Made by a program: the position numbers and the translations under genes. The notes beneath the pieces are model-generated. The model worked only from the letters and a program-made list of their open reading frames with translations. It did not search any database and had not been told where the DNA came from. This document shows positions 35,601 to 44,205 of a stretch of DNA of 64,000 nt, one piece after another (the stretch's first letter is position 1; each line of letters starts with the position of its first letter). Source of the stretch: Myrica gale (taxonomy: Eukaryota > Streptophyta > Magnoliopsida > Fagales > Myricaceae); the NCBI GenBank assembly GCA_963930655.1, contig OZ005621.1:16913001-16977000 (forward strand), in the 5' to 3' direction.

Positions 35601-38600
35601 AAAAGGCTCTGCGATGTGGCTGTTTGCAAGATCGTCGGCCAAGACCAACTCGGACGTCGGAATCGGGGCAGTCGCCGCCGGACCCACTGCCGTCGAGCCT
35701 CCAACGTCGTCGTCGGAGGAGATCCTACCGACAAAGCCCGATTCAGGCAAGGACTGCTCGGCGGGGGCTGCGACATTCTCAGCTATCGGGCGATCCAGGT
35801 CATGGGAGAGACCCGACCCGCAGCCCACCTCGCCCAAGCCCACCCCACGATGCTCCCAACGACGGCCCGAACCAGCCACACCGTGATGGGCCTTTACACC
35901 CGACCAGCCCAACGCACATGGCTCCGAGCCTACACCCGAACCAACATAATGGGCCTCCACAGCCACATCCAACCCATCTCCGCGGCTAAGGGCCGAGCTA
36001 AGGGCCGGTACACCCGACAAGCCCAACCCACTCGGCTCCAAGCCATTACCCGAACCATCCACATGGGCCTGCACACCCGTCGACTCCAACCCAACGCACT
36101 GGGCTTCACCCACTACACTGCCGCCCTCCACACCATTACGGGCCTTCATAGCCATCTGTTGGGCCGTCAATTTAAGGCCGCAGCCCGTGCAGAGGAATTC
36201 AGTGATAGGCGTGGGCTGGGTCGTCGACAACTGTAACGCCCCATCACAAGAAAGCTTTTCGAGCACCCACGCCACCTCATCTCTGATACGTAGTAAATGC
36301 ATCCGCATGTCACTGACTGACGAAGCCACCTCCGCAGCCTTTGCAGGGACGTGGGGAAAACCAATTTCCCTATGAAGGCCTGCGTTCTGCACCAGAGGAA
36401 AGCCGAGCGACAGATTCCTCAGCTGGCGACCTTCATCGCCCAGAGGCCCATCACGCGCCTCCTCCTGCACCCCTATCTTCTCCGGCACTCCCCCCTTCAC
36501 CGTATCGGCAAAGGAACAGCCCACTCTTATCGGAGCAGCCACAGGTCTACGCTTACGCCGCAGTTCACCGATAGCCAGGATAACCTCCTCGCAGGTGGTA
36601 GCAAAAGCCAGCCAACCACCGCTCGCCTTTCCCTCCGGCACCATCACAGCTCCTCTCCGACGCCTCTCCCCAAACTCCGCAATAGCAATATATCGCCCAC
36701 CCCGATTCGCACACAGCTGGGCTAGGAAAGCTCTCGGTGACTCATTAAACTTTTTCGAGAATGCGCAAGGGACATCGACCGTCGCCAACTTACCACACAC
36801 ATTCGCCAGCCAGACCATCCCGAATCTCCCCAGACGTATAGCGCTCTGAGAGTGACGACTGTATTCAGACAAAGTGACGATACCATACGAACTCACGGAG
36901 AAAGTAAATGTCTTTGCCTCAATACCCACGCTACGGAAAAACGCCATGAATCCCACAAACCAATACGAATTCGTGCTTGCGCAAACACCCACGTAGCTCG
37001 CACACACGAAGAACTCGTAACAAGATTAATCCACAGCCGAGAGTTAAACTGAGTAAAACCATTCAACAATCTGATAGCGGTAGGATTTTCGAGTAATCCT
37101 GGAACTCCTCATACAATCCTCTAAACCTTTGATGATCCATATCTCCATAGATACTTGAACTACCAAGAGTTCCTTGAGATTGCACCTGTGCTAACATATG
37201 TTGCTGGGGCAAAAGCTGAAACTGATTGGCATTTTGTAGGAAAGGCTTTTGGACTTGTGTACCTACACCCGGCCGAATTTGATCAATCCCCTGAATTTTT
37301 GGGCAAATGCAACTTGACTTGTTGAAGTGTAGATGCCATGGCCATTGCTCTCTTAATGATTTAGTTTTGTTTGTGAGAGGTTTAGGGCTAATATATTTCA
37401 TCTGGTTGTCTTTCTGGGCAAACAGCCTGCAGAAAGCCATAGACGGTGGACTTACAATTACAAAAGATTGTAGCAACCTGAGACCTGAATGCACAAGTGT
37501 GGAGTCGATTCTTACTCCTAATGCTGATACCCAGATGCAGCGACCCGAGGAACCTTGTTCGCTGATTACCTTTGAAACAACAGAATCAATTGTTCCACCA
37601 GATATTATCAGACAGCCTTCTCCTCCCCCTGTACTTGCCGAAGTCAAAGATTTGATCCCTGCAGCATCACAGCATAATATTCCAGATGTACTTGCTGAAG
37701 TACAGGATTTGATACCTGCATTTTCAGCTCAAGTTAATGAGGCAGAACGTGGAACAGAAACTTTGCGACAAGATAATTTGGTTCATGCTGAATCTCCACT
37801 GCAATTGCACTTTGTGAGATACTTTTGCCAATCTCTGTCTCTCTCTCACTAGATTTCTTGCTTAATTTTCCCCCCCAAGACTTGATGATAGTTGTATATT
37901 TATGATGACAACAATTGTGGCCTAAATTAATAACAGCAACGGAAGTAATTGGAGTTATTTTTTGCTAACAAATGTTTCTCTTTGCAGTCAGCCAAAATAA
38001 TGGACGCCTTTATGAAGCTCGCTAAGAAAAACACAGATAGAAACTTAGAAACATGTGGTGTCCTTGCAGGTTCACTTGTAAGTGCTAATAAATATTTTGT
38101 TTTCGATCTAAAGACTTCAAATCCTAATGTTTTCACATATTTTATTTCTGCAGAAAAACAGAAAATTTTATGTGACGGCTCTCATTATTCCTAAGCAGGA
38201 ATCAACCTCAGACTCTGTATGGAAATCTCTATACTCATGTTTCGGGGCTATATTTCATGACTCCCATTTATTAGATATCGAAAGCTGTTATATTAAATAT
38301 TTTTGTTTGATCAGTGTCAGACGACAAATGAGGAGGAAATATTTGAAGTGCAGGACAAGCAATCTCTCTTCCCTCTTGGGTGGATTCATGTGCGTATATT
38401 AAAGTGTCATTACTGATCCTACTTATGCCCGAACTCTTTGCTGATTTCCGAATTGAATGGAACTCATCAAATTTTATGGTACTTATTGCCATTAAATAGG
38501 AGGGTTCCTTTTTTACATCTCCCCTTCCTCGTCCCCCAACCCTCATATTATCCCGGTTTTTCTAGTTAAAATTTGACAGTTTGCAAATTCAAAAGCAAAG

Positions 38601-40731
38601 AGGAAAATTGAAAATTATTTTGGTTGTTTGTATGCGTGATAGATGGGTTCAGTGGCAGGACTCTTGAAGAAATATGGCTTGAATTCTAAACCTATTGTTG
38701 AGGGCAATTCAACTTTGTTTCTTTGTTTCAAGCTGAAATTTTGGCCTTCGGTTCTAGGAGGAGTCTTGAATGTGCTAGACTCTATAAATGTTTCATCTTC
38801 CTTAGAAGTGTGACAGACAGGCCATCGGACTGTTTGATCTTTTTCTTTATCTCCCCATGACTTGTATGTTTGTAAGAAGAGCTTGTGATGATGGCTTCGT
38901 AAGCAAGCAAACAGGCACCAACTCCCAGTTCTCTCCTCTATTTTCGTGCCCCCCCTGTGAACATAGGAACTAGATGGATGACTCAAATTAAATTGGGATG
39001 TCAAACTTGTCCTCAGAGCCCCTCTCCTTTGGATGACTGATCAACACCTGGTACTGAAGAGCTATCCCCTAAACGAAAGCAAAGACCTCTCTCCTGTTGG
39101 GTCTTCTGGAGTTCTGATCTCTGAAACACAGACGAGGGCTTCTCTTACCATACTCGCCCCTTTCTGTAGGTCAAGTTAAACAAGATTGGTTGGTTGGCTG
39201 GAAGCTGATTGATCAGCTCCAAGGAAGAATGCAATGAAATCTTGGGTCATATTAACCTTTTAGAGAAAATAAACCAAATTTCAGTTTGTGACGTTCGTTC
39301 TTTGCAGAACAGTTATATTGACTTCAACTATAAGATTCCTTTCCAAGGAGGTTGACTCTCACACCTAATTCCATCTATAAGATCACCTCCTTGTACACAT
39401 CCGAAATTGTTTTCAATTGTCCTGGTTTGTACGAAGTTCCTCAAAGTTCTTGTTGATCTATGTTGGTTATATTTGCTGTTGTTGTTGCCTTCTTGTCTAT
39501 TTTGTTATGATTATTTTTGTTATCACGATGAATTAATCTGCTGGCTCGTTTTGCTAGCATCTTGTCTACTGCACTGCTTTCGAGTTCTTTCCCCGGGGTC
39601 TCTGTGCTGTATATTTAATGAGAATTAGGGAAGTCTGTTGTTCTTTCCTTTTGTCTTTGTGGTTCACTTTCTATATTCTTGATGTGTACAATTGAGTATA
39701 GAAACACCCTAGGAGGTGATCATTGACATTTGCCTAGGTTCCCCCTTAAACATAGGAAAGAATGATAAGCCTTTCCTCATTGGAGGCTCCAAGCTGCCAT
39801 TTTCAAACTACATTAAACTACTTCGAGTCCCACCTTGATATTTGCTTCCTACCTCTCGCGTGAGTAACTGAGGCATTTGCTTTCTGCTGATTTCTTTTAT
39901 TTAGTTAGTTATTTTTTTGCTGCTTAAAGCCCCCCCCGGTTTCAAGAGCAGGAGTATAGCAAAGGAGTCAATAGAACACATCCTTGTAAACAGTTGTAGT
40001 TTTCTGATGATGTATTAGAATCTTTGATGACTAATTGCATCTTTTACAGTGCCTGATCTATGAATGATTCTAATGTGTAATGATATACAAAAACCTAACA
40101 CGTCTGTTATGCTGACAAGTTTATTATTACCATTCATGCAATTTCCAGACGCATCCAACGCAGTCTTGTTTCATGTCATCAATTGATCTTCACACCCACT
40201 ACTCATATCAGGTGTGTGTCTCTCCCTGTTGCTATGTATAGTTGTTGCAAATGGAAGTCATTTGATAGCTAACACCATGTTCTGCTACCCTGATCAGTGG
40301 TGTGCATCTTCGTTCTACCAAATATGCTTTTTTTTACAAATGATAGTTATTTAGGGTCAATGCTTACTCAAATGCTTATTCTATCTTTAGATTATGTTGC
40401 CAGAAGCAGTTGCAATCGTCATGGCACCAAGAGATGGTTCAAAGTAAGATCTCTATCTCCATGGATTGTGATTGAGCTAGATGAGACATATTTGGGAATT
40501 ATCTTTTGAAAGAAATATGTTTATGATAGATAATATCTTGTCTATACATCTCTCAGAAAGCACGGCATTTTCCGGTTGACAACCCCTGGAGGCATGTCTG
40601 TCATCAGACAATGTCAGCAACGTGGCTTTCATCCACACAGTCAGCCTCCAGATGGTGGACCCATTTACAACACTTGTACAGATGTTTACTTGGACCCCAA
40701 TTTAAACTTTGACGTCATTGATCTTCGGTGA
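23678..40731 (+). CDS. AMSH1: AMSH-like ubiquitin thioesterase 1 (JAMM/MPN+ deubiquitinase), 14 exons
   Basis: This is a zinc-dependent deubiquitinase, by family knowledge acting on ESCRT-associated and autophagy cargo and preferring K63 chains. Exons are 23678-23791, 28414-28478, 29381-29456, 29546-29725, 29969-30063, 31083-31188, 31257-31303, 37426-37813, 37988-38077, 38154-38216, 38315-38389, 40149-40211, 40391-40443 and 40557-40731. All are GT-AG and in phase, giving 1590 nt and 529 aa (about 507 in Arabidopsis AMSH1). The N-terminal MIT-like part has [19 protein letters not shown] and [20 protein letters not shown]. The catalytic domain has KNLETCG-type [53 protein letters not shown] (JAMM zinc ligands) and [20 protein letters not shown]. 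Introns 1 and 7 hold antisense LINEs. Exon 8 has a 19-residue tandem duplication. No lesion was seen. Confidence 0.95.
24938..27355 (-). mobile_element. 5'-truncated LINE (L1-type) in AMSH1 intron 1
   Basis: Minus-strand homology to ORF2 of the full-length LINE at 31.4-37.3 kb runs from the middle of the reverse transcriptase to the 3' end. It includes [14 protein letters not shown] sequence and [20 protein letters not shown] near 27010-27100. Further on are [20 protein letters not shown] (26260-26321) and the zf-RVT region ending near 25008. The frame is broken into at least four pieces (27201-26836, 26543-26340, 26321-25485, 25463-25008) with deletions. The 3' end is TTATCAAAAAA-like near 24938. 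The copy is dead and no clear target duplication was found. Confidence 0.85.
28996..29012. repeat. Poly-G tract in AMSH1 intron 2
   Basis: A run of about 18-20 G. It is of interest only as an unreliable homopolymer. Confidence 0.6.
31428..31440 (+). repeat. Target-site duplication of the full-length LINE, left copy
   Basis: AACTTGACTTGTT, identical to 37311-37323. The element's poly-T (its 3' poly-A on the minus strand) follows directly. Confidence 0.9.
31513..35157 (-). CDS. LINE ORF2: endonuclease / reverse transcriptase / zf-RVT (1214 aa)
   Basis: The protein starts [20 protein letters not shown], the beginning of an exonuclease-endonuclease-phosphatase fold. It has [15 protein letters not shown] and SDHFPILLE, with metal-binding and catalytic residues present. 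The reverse transcriptase follows with [48 protein letters not shown] and [10 protein letters not shown] (FADD catalytic pair intact). The thumb region has [12 protein letters not shown]. The C-terminus has the zf-RVT block with [20 protein letters not shown] and [15 protein letters not shown]. No RNase H domain is seen. The start overlaps the ORF1 stop as ATGA, suggesting translation by re-initiation or stop-restart. Length and motifs are those of a complete L1 ORF2. Confidence 0.95.
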   Translation of the reverse strand: MKPRIVCWNVRGLNDREKCKSVGNLLRGWKGDLVCLQETKVAKMTRALVRRLWGGPHVQWCCLDAVGASGGILCIWDTRSLELIESCVGSFSVSLSFRNVDDGIRWSFSGVYGPNDDCRRKILWDELVGVHSWWSLPWCIGGDFNVTRFPSERSGGGGSRSAMLDFSEFLSDLGLVDLELVGGVYTWSSGRSASSWSRIDRFLVCPAWESLFPDLIQRRLSRLFSDHFPILLESGMFGGSKKPFRFENMWLRVDEFLDLVKEWWLGFDFRGSPSFVLQSKLKALKYKLLEWNRDVFGHLSVRKMTLLSELETLDALDEGGQLLEEGQARKAEVAQEVEKLILLEEVSWRQKSKALWLKEGDRCTKFFHRIANSHRRANCISSLEVEGEVVEDPGRITAEIVDYYSSLYEEPFQWRPLVDGLVFDSIPGEDAEWIERPFDLEEVSEVVRSFNGDKAPGPDGFSLAFFQACWDVVKEDVMLMFNEFARDGKFVRSFNSSFIVLIPKRPGVVELKDFRPISLVGSVYKILAKVLANRLKLVVDKIISPSQNAFIRGRQILDSVLIANECIDSRMRTGVPGMLCKLDVQKAYDHVNWKFLLYLLRRCGFGDKWCSWISFCISTVKFSVMVNGCPHGFFSSSRGLRQGDPLSPLLFVIVMEAFSRMMANAVEHGRLEGFVVGDGSVSISHLLFADDTLVMCGAEVSHFRSLRCLLLCFEAVSGLSINLSKSEVIPIGDVASVQVLARILECRVSSLPLTYLGLPLGARFKSVQIWDGILERMERRLAGWQRMYLSKGGRLTLIKSTLSCLPTYFLSLFPIPVAVANRLEKLQRDFLWGTCGGVTKYHLVKWDLVCSPLSYGGLGLRSLKLFNRALLCKWLWRFANEQDRLWRVVIAAKYGCSVGQWSTCPTRGSYGVSLWRFISKGWADFHPLLRYSVGSGLRISFWHEWWCGDRPLSMAFPVVFSLARYKEAMVADCMAEREGIVAWNVPFVRYANDWEVHEFSAFYSLLYRVKLRQGEEDQLSWPASANGVFSVKSMYQFLAKKTNVSLPWKGVWRAQCPMRVSFFVWEAMHERILTIDNLRRKGVYMAEWCFLCRGDGESVNHVLLHCPLARGLWSHVLSITNFHWVMPATVVHVIWSWRRRLSNPVAKAIWRMIPSCVWWSLWRERNNRCFEDVALSIVKLQGFMLFSLFCWVNAVLGGIFVDFDDFLSFLACMY
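35154..37007 (-). CDS. LINE ORF1 protein (up to 617 aa)
   Basis: An open frame sits upstream of and overlaps ORF2. The N-terminal globular part has [34 protein letters not shown] and [16 protein letters not shown]. It resembles the nucleic-acid-binding part of some plant LINE ORF1 proteins. The middle is long, Gly/Ser/Val-rich and low-complexity. The C-terminus is charged ([18 protein letters not shown]). No CCHC zinc knuckle is visible, unlike many plant L1 ORF1s. The start is uncertain: a second Met ([14 protein letters not shown]) 18 codons later may be better. The role, RNA binding in the retrotransposition particle, is inferred from position. Confidence 0.75.
   Translation of the reverse strand: MCASYVGVCASTNSYWFVGFMAFFRSVGIEAKTFTFSVSSYGIVTLSEYSRHSQSAIRLGRFGMVWLANVCGKLATVDVPCAFSKKFNESPRAFLAQLCANRGGRYIAIAEFGERRRRGAVMVPEGKASGGWLAFATTCEEVILAIGELRRKRRPVAAPIRVGCSFADTVKGGVPEKIGVQEEARDGPLGDEGRQLRNLSLGFPLVQNAGLHREIGFPHVPAKAAEVASSVSDMRMHLLRIRDEVAWVLEKLSCDGALQLSTTQPTPITEFLCTGCGLKLTAQQMAMKARNGVEGGSVVGEAQCVGLESTGVQAHVDGSGNGLEPSGLGLSGVPALSSALSRGDGLDVAVEAHYVGSGVGSEPCALGWSGVKAHHGVAGSGRRWEHRGVGLGEVGCGSGLSHDLDRPIAENVAAPAEQSLPESGFVGRISSDDDVGGSTAVGPAATAPIPTSELVLADDLANSHIAEPFSSEGFSKGICSFGGDPVAVPSRLSELGDEDASLTALVAIDGEGDGVCTVPLRAVHPGDVRVQGGSTIPSTWVLEMVTSFRHLVGVSCDGYEDDLMHLFAALEVERGKGKSGGKLLRELKSLESSVNYDGSSSGSRRGRKVGRALVTSL
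37117..37310 (-). pseudogene. LEUNIG/LEUNIG_HOMOLOG-like coding fragment fused to LINE 5' end
   Basis: The minus strand reads [20 protein letters not shown], then [20 protein letters not shown], then [17 protein letters not shown]. These match my memory of the Gln-rich middle of LEUNIG-type transcriptional co-repressors. The match stops after RGL at about 37117, where LINE 5' sequence begins. It ends on the other side at the target duplication (37311). No intron interrupts it, so it may derive from spliced mRNA. It is not part of AMSH1, being on the opposite strand and inside intron 7, and is too short to function. Confidence 0.7.
37311..37323 (+). repeat. Target-site duplication of the full-length LINE, right copy
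   Basis: AACTTGACTTGTT, identical to 31428-31440. Confidence 0.9.
38390..40148 (+). other. AMSH1 intron 11 (1.8 kb)
   Basis: It separates the exon ending in GWIH from the one starting THPTQSC, so it splits the JAMM motif. A minus-strand open stretch at 38615-39100 (about 130 codons) has protein-like composition but no domain I recognise. It could be a captured gene or transposon fragment. Confidence 0.5.
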
Positions 40732-41285
40732 TCAGAGTCACAACATTCACGATGCAATCGTTCATATACTGGTGCACGATAATATTTGACTTTACCACTA
40801 GGGAGCTCTTCGAATGCAAGAGTAGTATTTATATATTGGTGTTTGTGCACGGATAGGAAAATCCTGCAGCTGACGACATAAACTTAGTCATTCATACCCT
40901 GACCAATTGGCCATCACTGAAAATGCAATGGTCTGCCCCATTGGAAAGAAGAACTGAAAAACCTGTGTGCCTTCTGTATGATTTTTTCGATTGCATATAA
41001 ATGTAACAATACCTGCTATATCACAAAAGTTCAATGAAGTTGTTCAAACAGAGGAAGCCTCATTGGACATGAGTCATGATCACACCAATTGATTACATAA
41101 ATCCGTATCAGGAATTGAGAAGTTTATGAAGCAGAAGCATACTTGAAATTCTAATTTTGTTTTCTACTTCATTACAAAACAGAAGTATCATTGGACATGA
41201 GCACATGATGATTCATAAGAACCTAACATATTCCTCTGCATTTTTCCCTCACTTATGCCGTTTCGGTTTAGTTGAGATGATTAGG
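40732..41285. other. AMSH1 3' flank
   Basis: Probable 3' UTR followed by spacer. No other feature was recognised. Confidence 0.4.
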
Positions 41286-41289
41286 ATTT

Positions 41290-41490
41290 AAGTGGTGTTT
41301 GAGTGTTAAAATTTTGGGGTGTTGGAGTTGGTGAAAAAGTGAAGAGAAGGATAATTTGAATGAATTTTTTATATTTATTTGTAGTGAAAAAAGATAATTT
41401 AACGGGGGAGAAATTTTTTTTTATAGTTATTTTATTAAGGTCAAAATTTTGTGTGCCTAAAATTTTGGCACCCAAATTCAGTCAAACCCC
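41290..41490. mobile_element. MITE-like element downstream of AMSH1
   Basis: The left end has GGTGTTTGAGTGTTAAAATT and the right end AAATTTTGGCACCCAAATTC, followed by CAAACCCC. These are imperfect inverted ends around an AT-rich, non-coding core with GGGGTGTTGGAG and GTGAAAAAGTG. It is related in layout to the elements at 9296 and 14590, read in the opposite orientation. Confidence 0.5.
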
Positions 41491-44010
41491 TGTCAAGAAG
41501 GTGGTATGTCAATTGGAGGGTAGATTATCTCTCTAATAGGGGGTTAACGAAATTTTTACTTGTTCTCAAAGCAATTTAGAGGGATGTACCTGGACAATAA
41601 AAGCAGAGTGAAAAAGATGAGGAAGATGTGGGCAGGAAAGCGTCACGGAGACAAAATGGAGGAAAGATTGGAGATGTCAATTTTACATGCTCATATGCCG
41701 TCTGTCTGTCCAAGATCATCATCGAGAATCCTCGAAAGCATTCTTGTTGGTCCCTCCGTTTTCCAGCCAAAAAGGTTGTTCGAAGCATCGCGTTTTCTTA
41801 TGTTTGGTTGAACCAACACACTATTAACAGGGAAAAAGCAGCAAAGTATCAAACAAACAACAAAGCATCAAAGCAAAACCTAAAAAGCAACTGACGCAAA
41901 ACTAGCTAAATAATTGGCTGCCTACCCATATACATAACTAGCTCAAAACGGAGAGGTTGAATATTCCAACAGTTTAAAGTCTGGTCTCTTTCTTGTGCCA
42001 ATTGTACAGCTTTTCAACAGTGTAAGCAAAGCATCTCAGTATGGGCACCACCACTCATGCAGTGGAAGCATTCCACATGACATGGGTCTCTTTATTATGC
42101 ATGGGCCTTTCACAAGTGAGGTCCACAGGAAAAACCACCAATTCCACATCTTTCAGAGAAGAACACAGGAATGTTCTTCAAGATCACTCAGTTGTACTGT
42201 CAGCCTACGATCTCTTTCTTGAAGATGGGCAAGTGGGTCCTAATCAGAGGGAGTGGTTGAGGTGGTGTGACCCCCTAAAAGTGGAAAGATATATTAAAGC
42301 CATGTCCAATGGGGTCTTCTTTCTTGCATCAGGGTTTATCTTTTCTCGCATTAATACAAGTTGCCATAAATTAGATTACACGTCCAGGGTAAAAGCTGCA
42401 AGCATTTCATTACAAATAAATAAAAACTGTAAGCATTTGAAATCAGTTCCATACTTAAAAGGGCCTACCTCCCATTTCATATATTTTTTCCATTGTGTCA
42501 ATTGTGGGTTTTAAATTATTAACAAAAACTTTCGAATTATGAAATAAATTCATTTTGAGCTCTCAATTTATTAATTTCGTCACATTGAGTCTTCAAATTA
42601 TTAAAATTTATTAATATTCGCTTTATTAAAAGATTCAATTATCGATATTATACCATGTTATCTATTTTCTGTACCTATCAACTATAAAATCTTACTAGAA
42701 TGCTAATATTAATACATTTTAATAGTTTGAGTGCTAAAAGTGTTTATATTGGTAATGCATATCAATTAATAAAATTTAGGTTATAATTATGAGACTAGAA
42801 GGAAAATTTTCCCTAAATTATTTTACAGCGCAAATCTCATCAATTATTTCTAGACTCAATTGTTGCAGTTATGTCCTCAACAATATCCTTCCTAAGTGTT
42901 TAAAAGGGCTACGGGGTACATTCGCTGATATAGCAAAGACAACTATTATATCAGTATACAAATCATGAGTGTGATTGATATGATTTGACAAATTAAAATT
43001 ATGTTAATCTTTAACTATTCATTAAAATAAAATAAATGATCCCCAAACATACGAACTTCCTTTCAAATAGTGTGGTCGCACAAGAGAAAAATCCTAATGT
43101 TAATATAGTCTGCACGTCTTCTATTAATATGGACCCTGATTCCCTGAAGTTCACCCCAATTGATTGATTAATACTAATTCACAATGCACGTATGGAATAC
43201 ACAGCACAGCAAATTAAATGTCCTTCAGCTTCGTCCTATTAGAAAAATCAGAAGAGGAAGTGTTCAAAGTACAGCATCTATGCCCTTTAAATTTTAATAA
43301 TTTTATATGTTTGGGGTATTCTTAAAAAAAGTGGATGGATTCCCATTTCTGCAAAGCACAAATACAAGAGAGACACGTTTCCAGAACATTTAATTTTTTT
43401 AACTAATCCCAACATAATCTTAACATTAATTCTGCAGCCAAAACTAAGGCTTACTGCACAAACCATAATAAAGTATATGAAGCTGACATATGTGCCAATC
43501 ATTCTTCAACCACCCCAAATTTTATTAAAAACCCTCCTGGAAACAAGATAATTATATGTAGTAGAAAGAAAGTTATGAATTATAAATTTAATTAAGATCA
43601 AAAGTAATAATTTATTTAGTTGTACTCTGTAACTATTAAAAGTCATCATTATAGGTCTAAGATTATATAAATTTGAAACTAGAGAAATAAAAAAAAATAA
43701 AAATTTGGTTTATTTAAGCTTTTAGTTCTCGTTCGTCATTTAGTGAATATAATATTACATTCAACTGTTGGCACAATTATAGCATTTCGTGATCCCACGA
43801 CTAAAATGTAATAAACTAAAGCCATGTTATTAATTACTTTGGGATCAGGCGATGCTGAACGCCGACGCCAATCAGTTCCATTGCTAAACAAGAACTTGAG
43901 GTGGGTTGACATAATGATTGCCTCATTAGGCCTTGAAAACTATTGAATCAGGAGTCCAATTGCGCTGTTAATCAAACTTTCTTTTGTTTTGGATAACGAT
44001 GAGAAATTTT
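41491..44010. other. AT-rich spacer without recognisable genes
   Basis: Short frames at 41560-41894 and 42041-42514 show no domain, codon bias or splice continuity that I could recognise. The stretch is likely transposon-derived and eroded. Confidence 0.3.
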
Positions 44011-44019
44011 GTATGGCAG

Positions 44020-44205
44020 GTCATCAGAGTGTATTCACCTAGCGCATAGGTAAATTCTGAGAAGCTAGCGGAGTCTCATTCATGCCTCAGTGACTCCCGC
44101 TTAAGTGAGTTACGATATTCACCCAGTGAAAAATTGAACCTGTAACGTGTATATCTAACTCACACAAATACAAGTAAGCCCTAACCACTAGGGTAGGCTT
44201 GCAAT
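44020..44205 (-). mobile_element. SINE-like stretch
   Basis: On the minus strand CTAGTGGTTAGGG resembles a pol III A box, and AGGTTCAATTTTTC downstream resembles a B box. The spacing is longer than ideal and no tail or target duplication is clear. An old SINE is possible. Confidence 0.3.

Larger units (their letters stand above)
31441..37310 (-). mobile_element. Full-length LINE (L1-type) in AMSH1 intron 7, both ORFs open
   Basis: The element is inserted antisense to AMSH1 and flanked by a perfect 13-bp target duplication. Its 3' end on the plus strand is a T run followed by GATAAGTAAG. It contains overlapping ORF1 (35154-37007) and ORF2 (31513-35157). At the 5' end, between about 37117 and 37310, lies a fragment that matches LEUNIG-type coding sequence rather than LINE. 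Total length is about 5.87 kb. Intact ORFs and identical target duplications indicate a recent insertion that may still be capable of movement. The host intron without the insertion would be about 240 bases. Confidence 0.92.

Noticed and set aside
31615..36849. Many long plus-strand frames opposite the full-length LINE (for example 31615-32088, 35616-36236, 36351-36725)
   Set aside because: They overlap intact minus-strand ORF1/ORF2 and have Arg/Pro/Thr-rich composition typical of antisense translation.
37063..37647. A 194-codon minus frame spanning the LINE 5' end and AMSH1 exon 8
   Set aside because: Its N-terminal part is antisense of AMSH1 exon 8. Only the part at 37117-37310 has independent protein similarity, and I list that separately.
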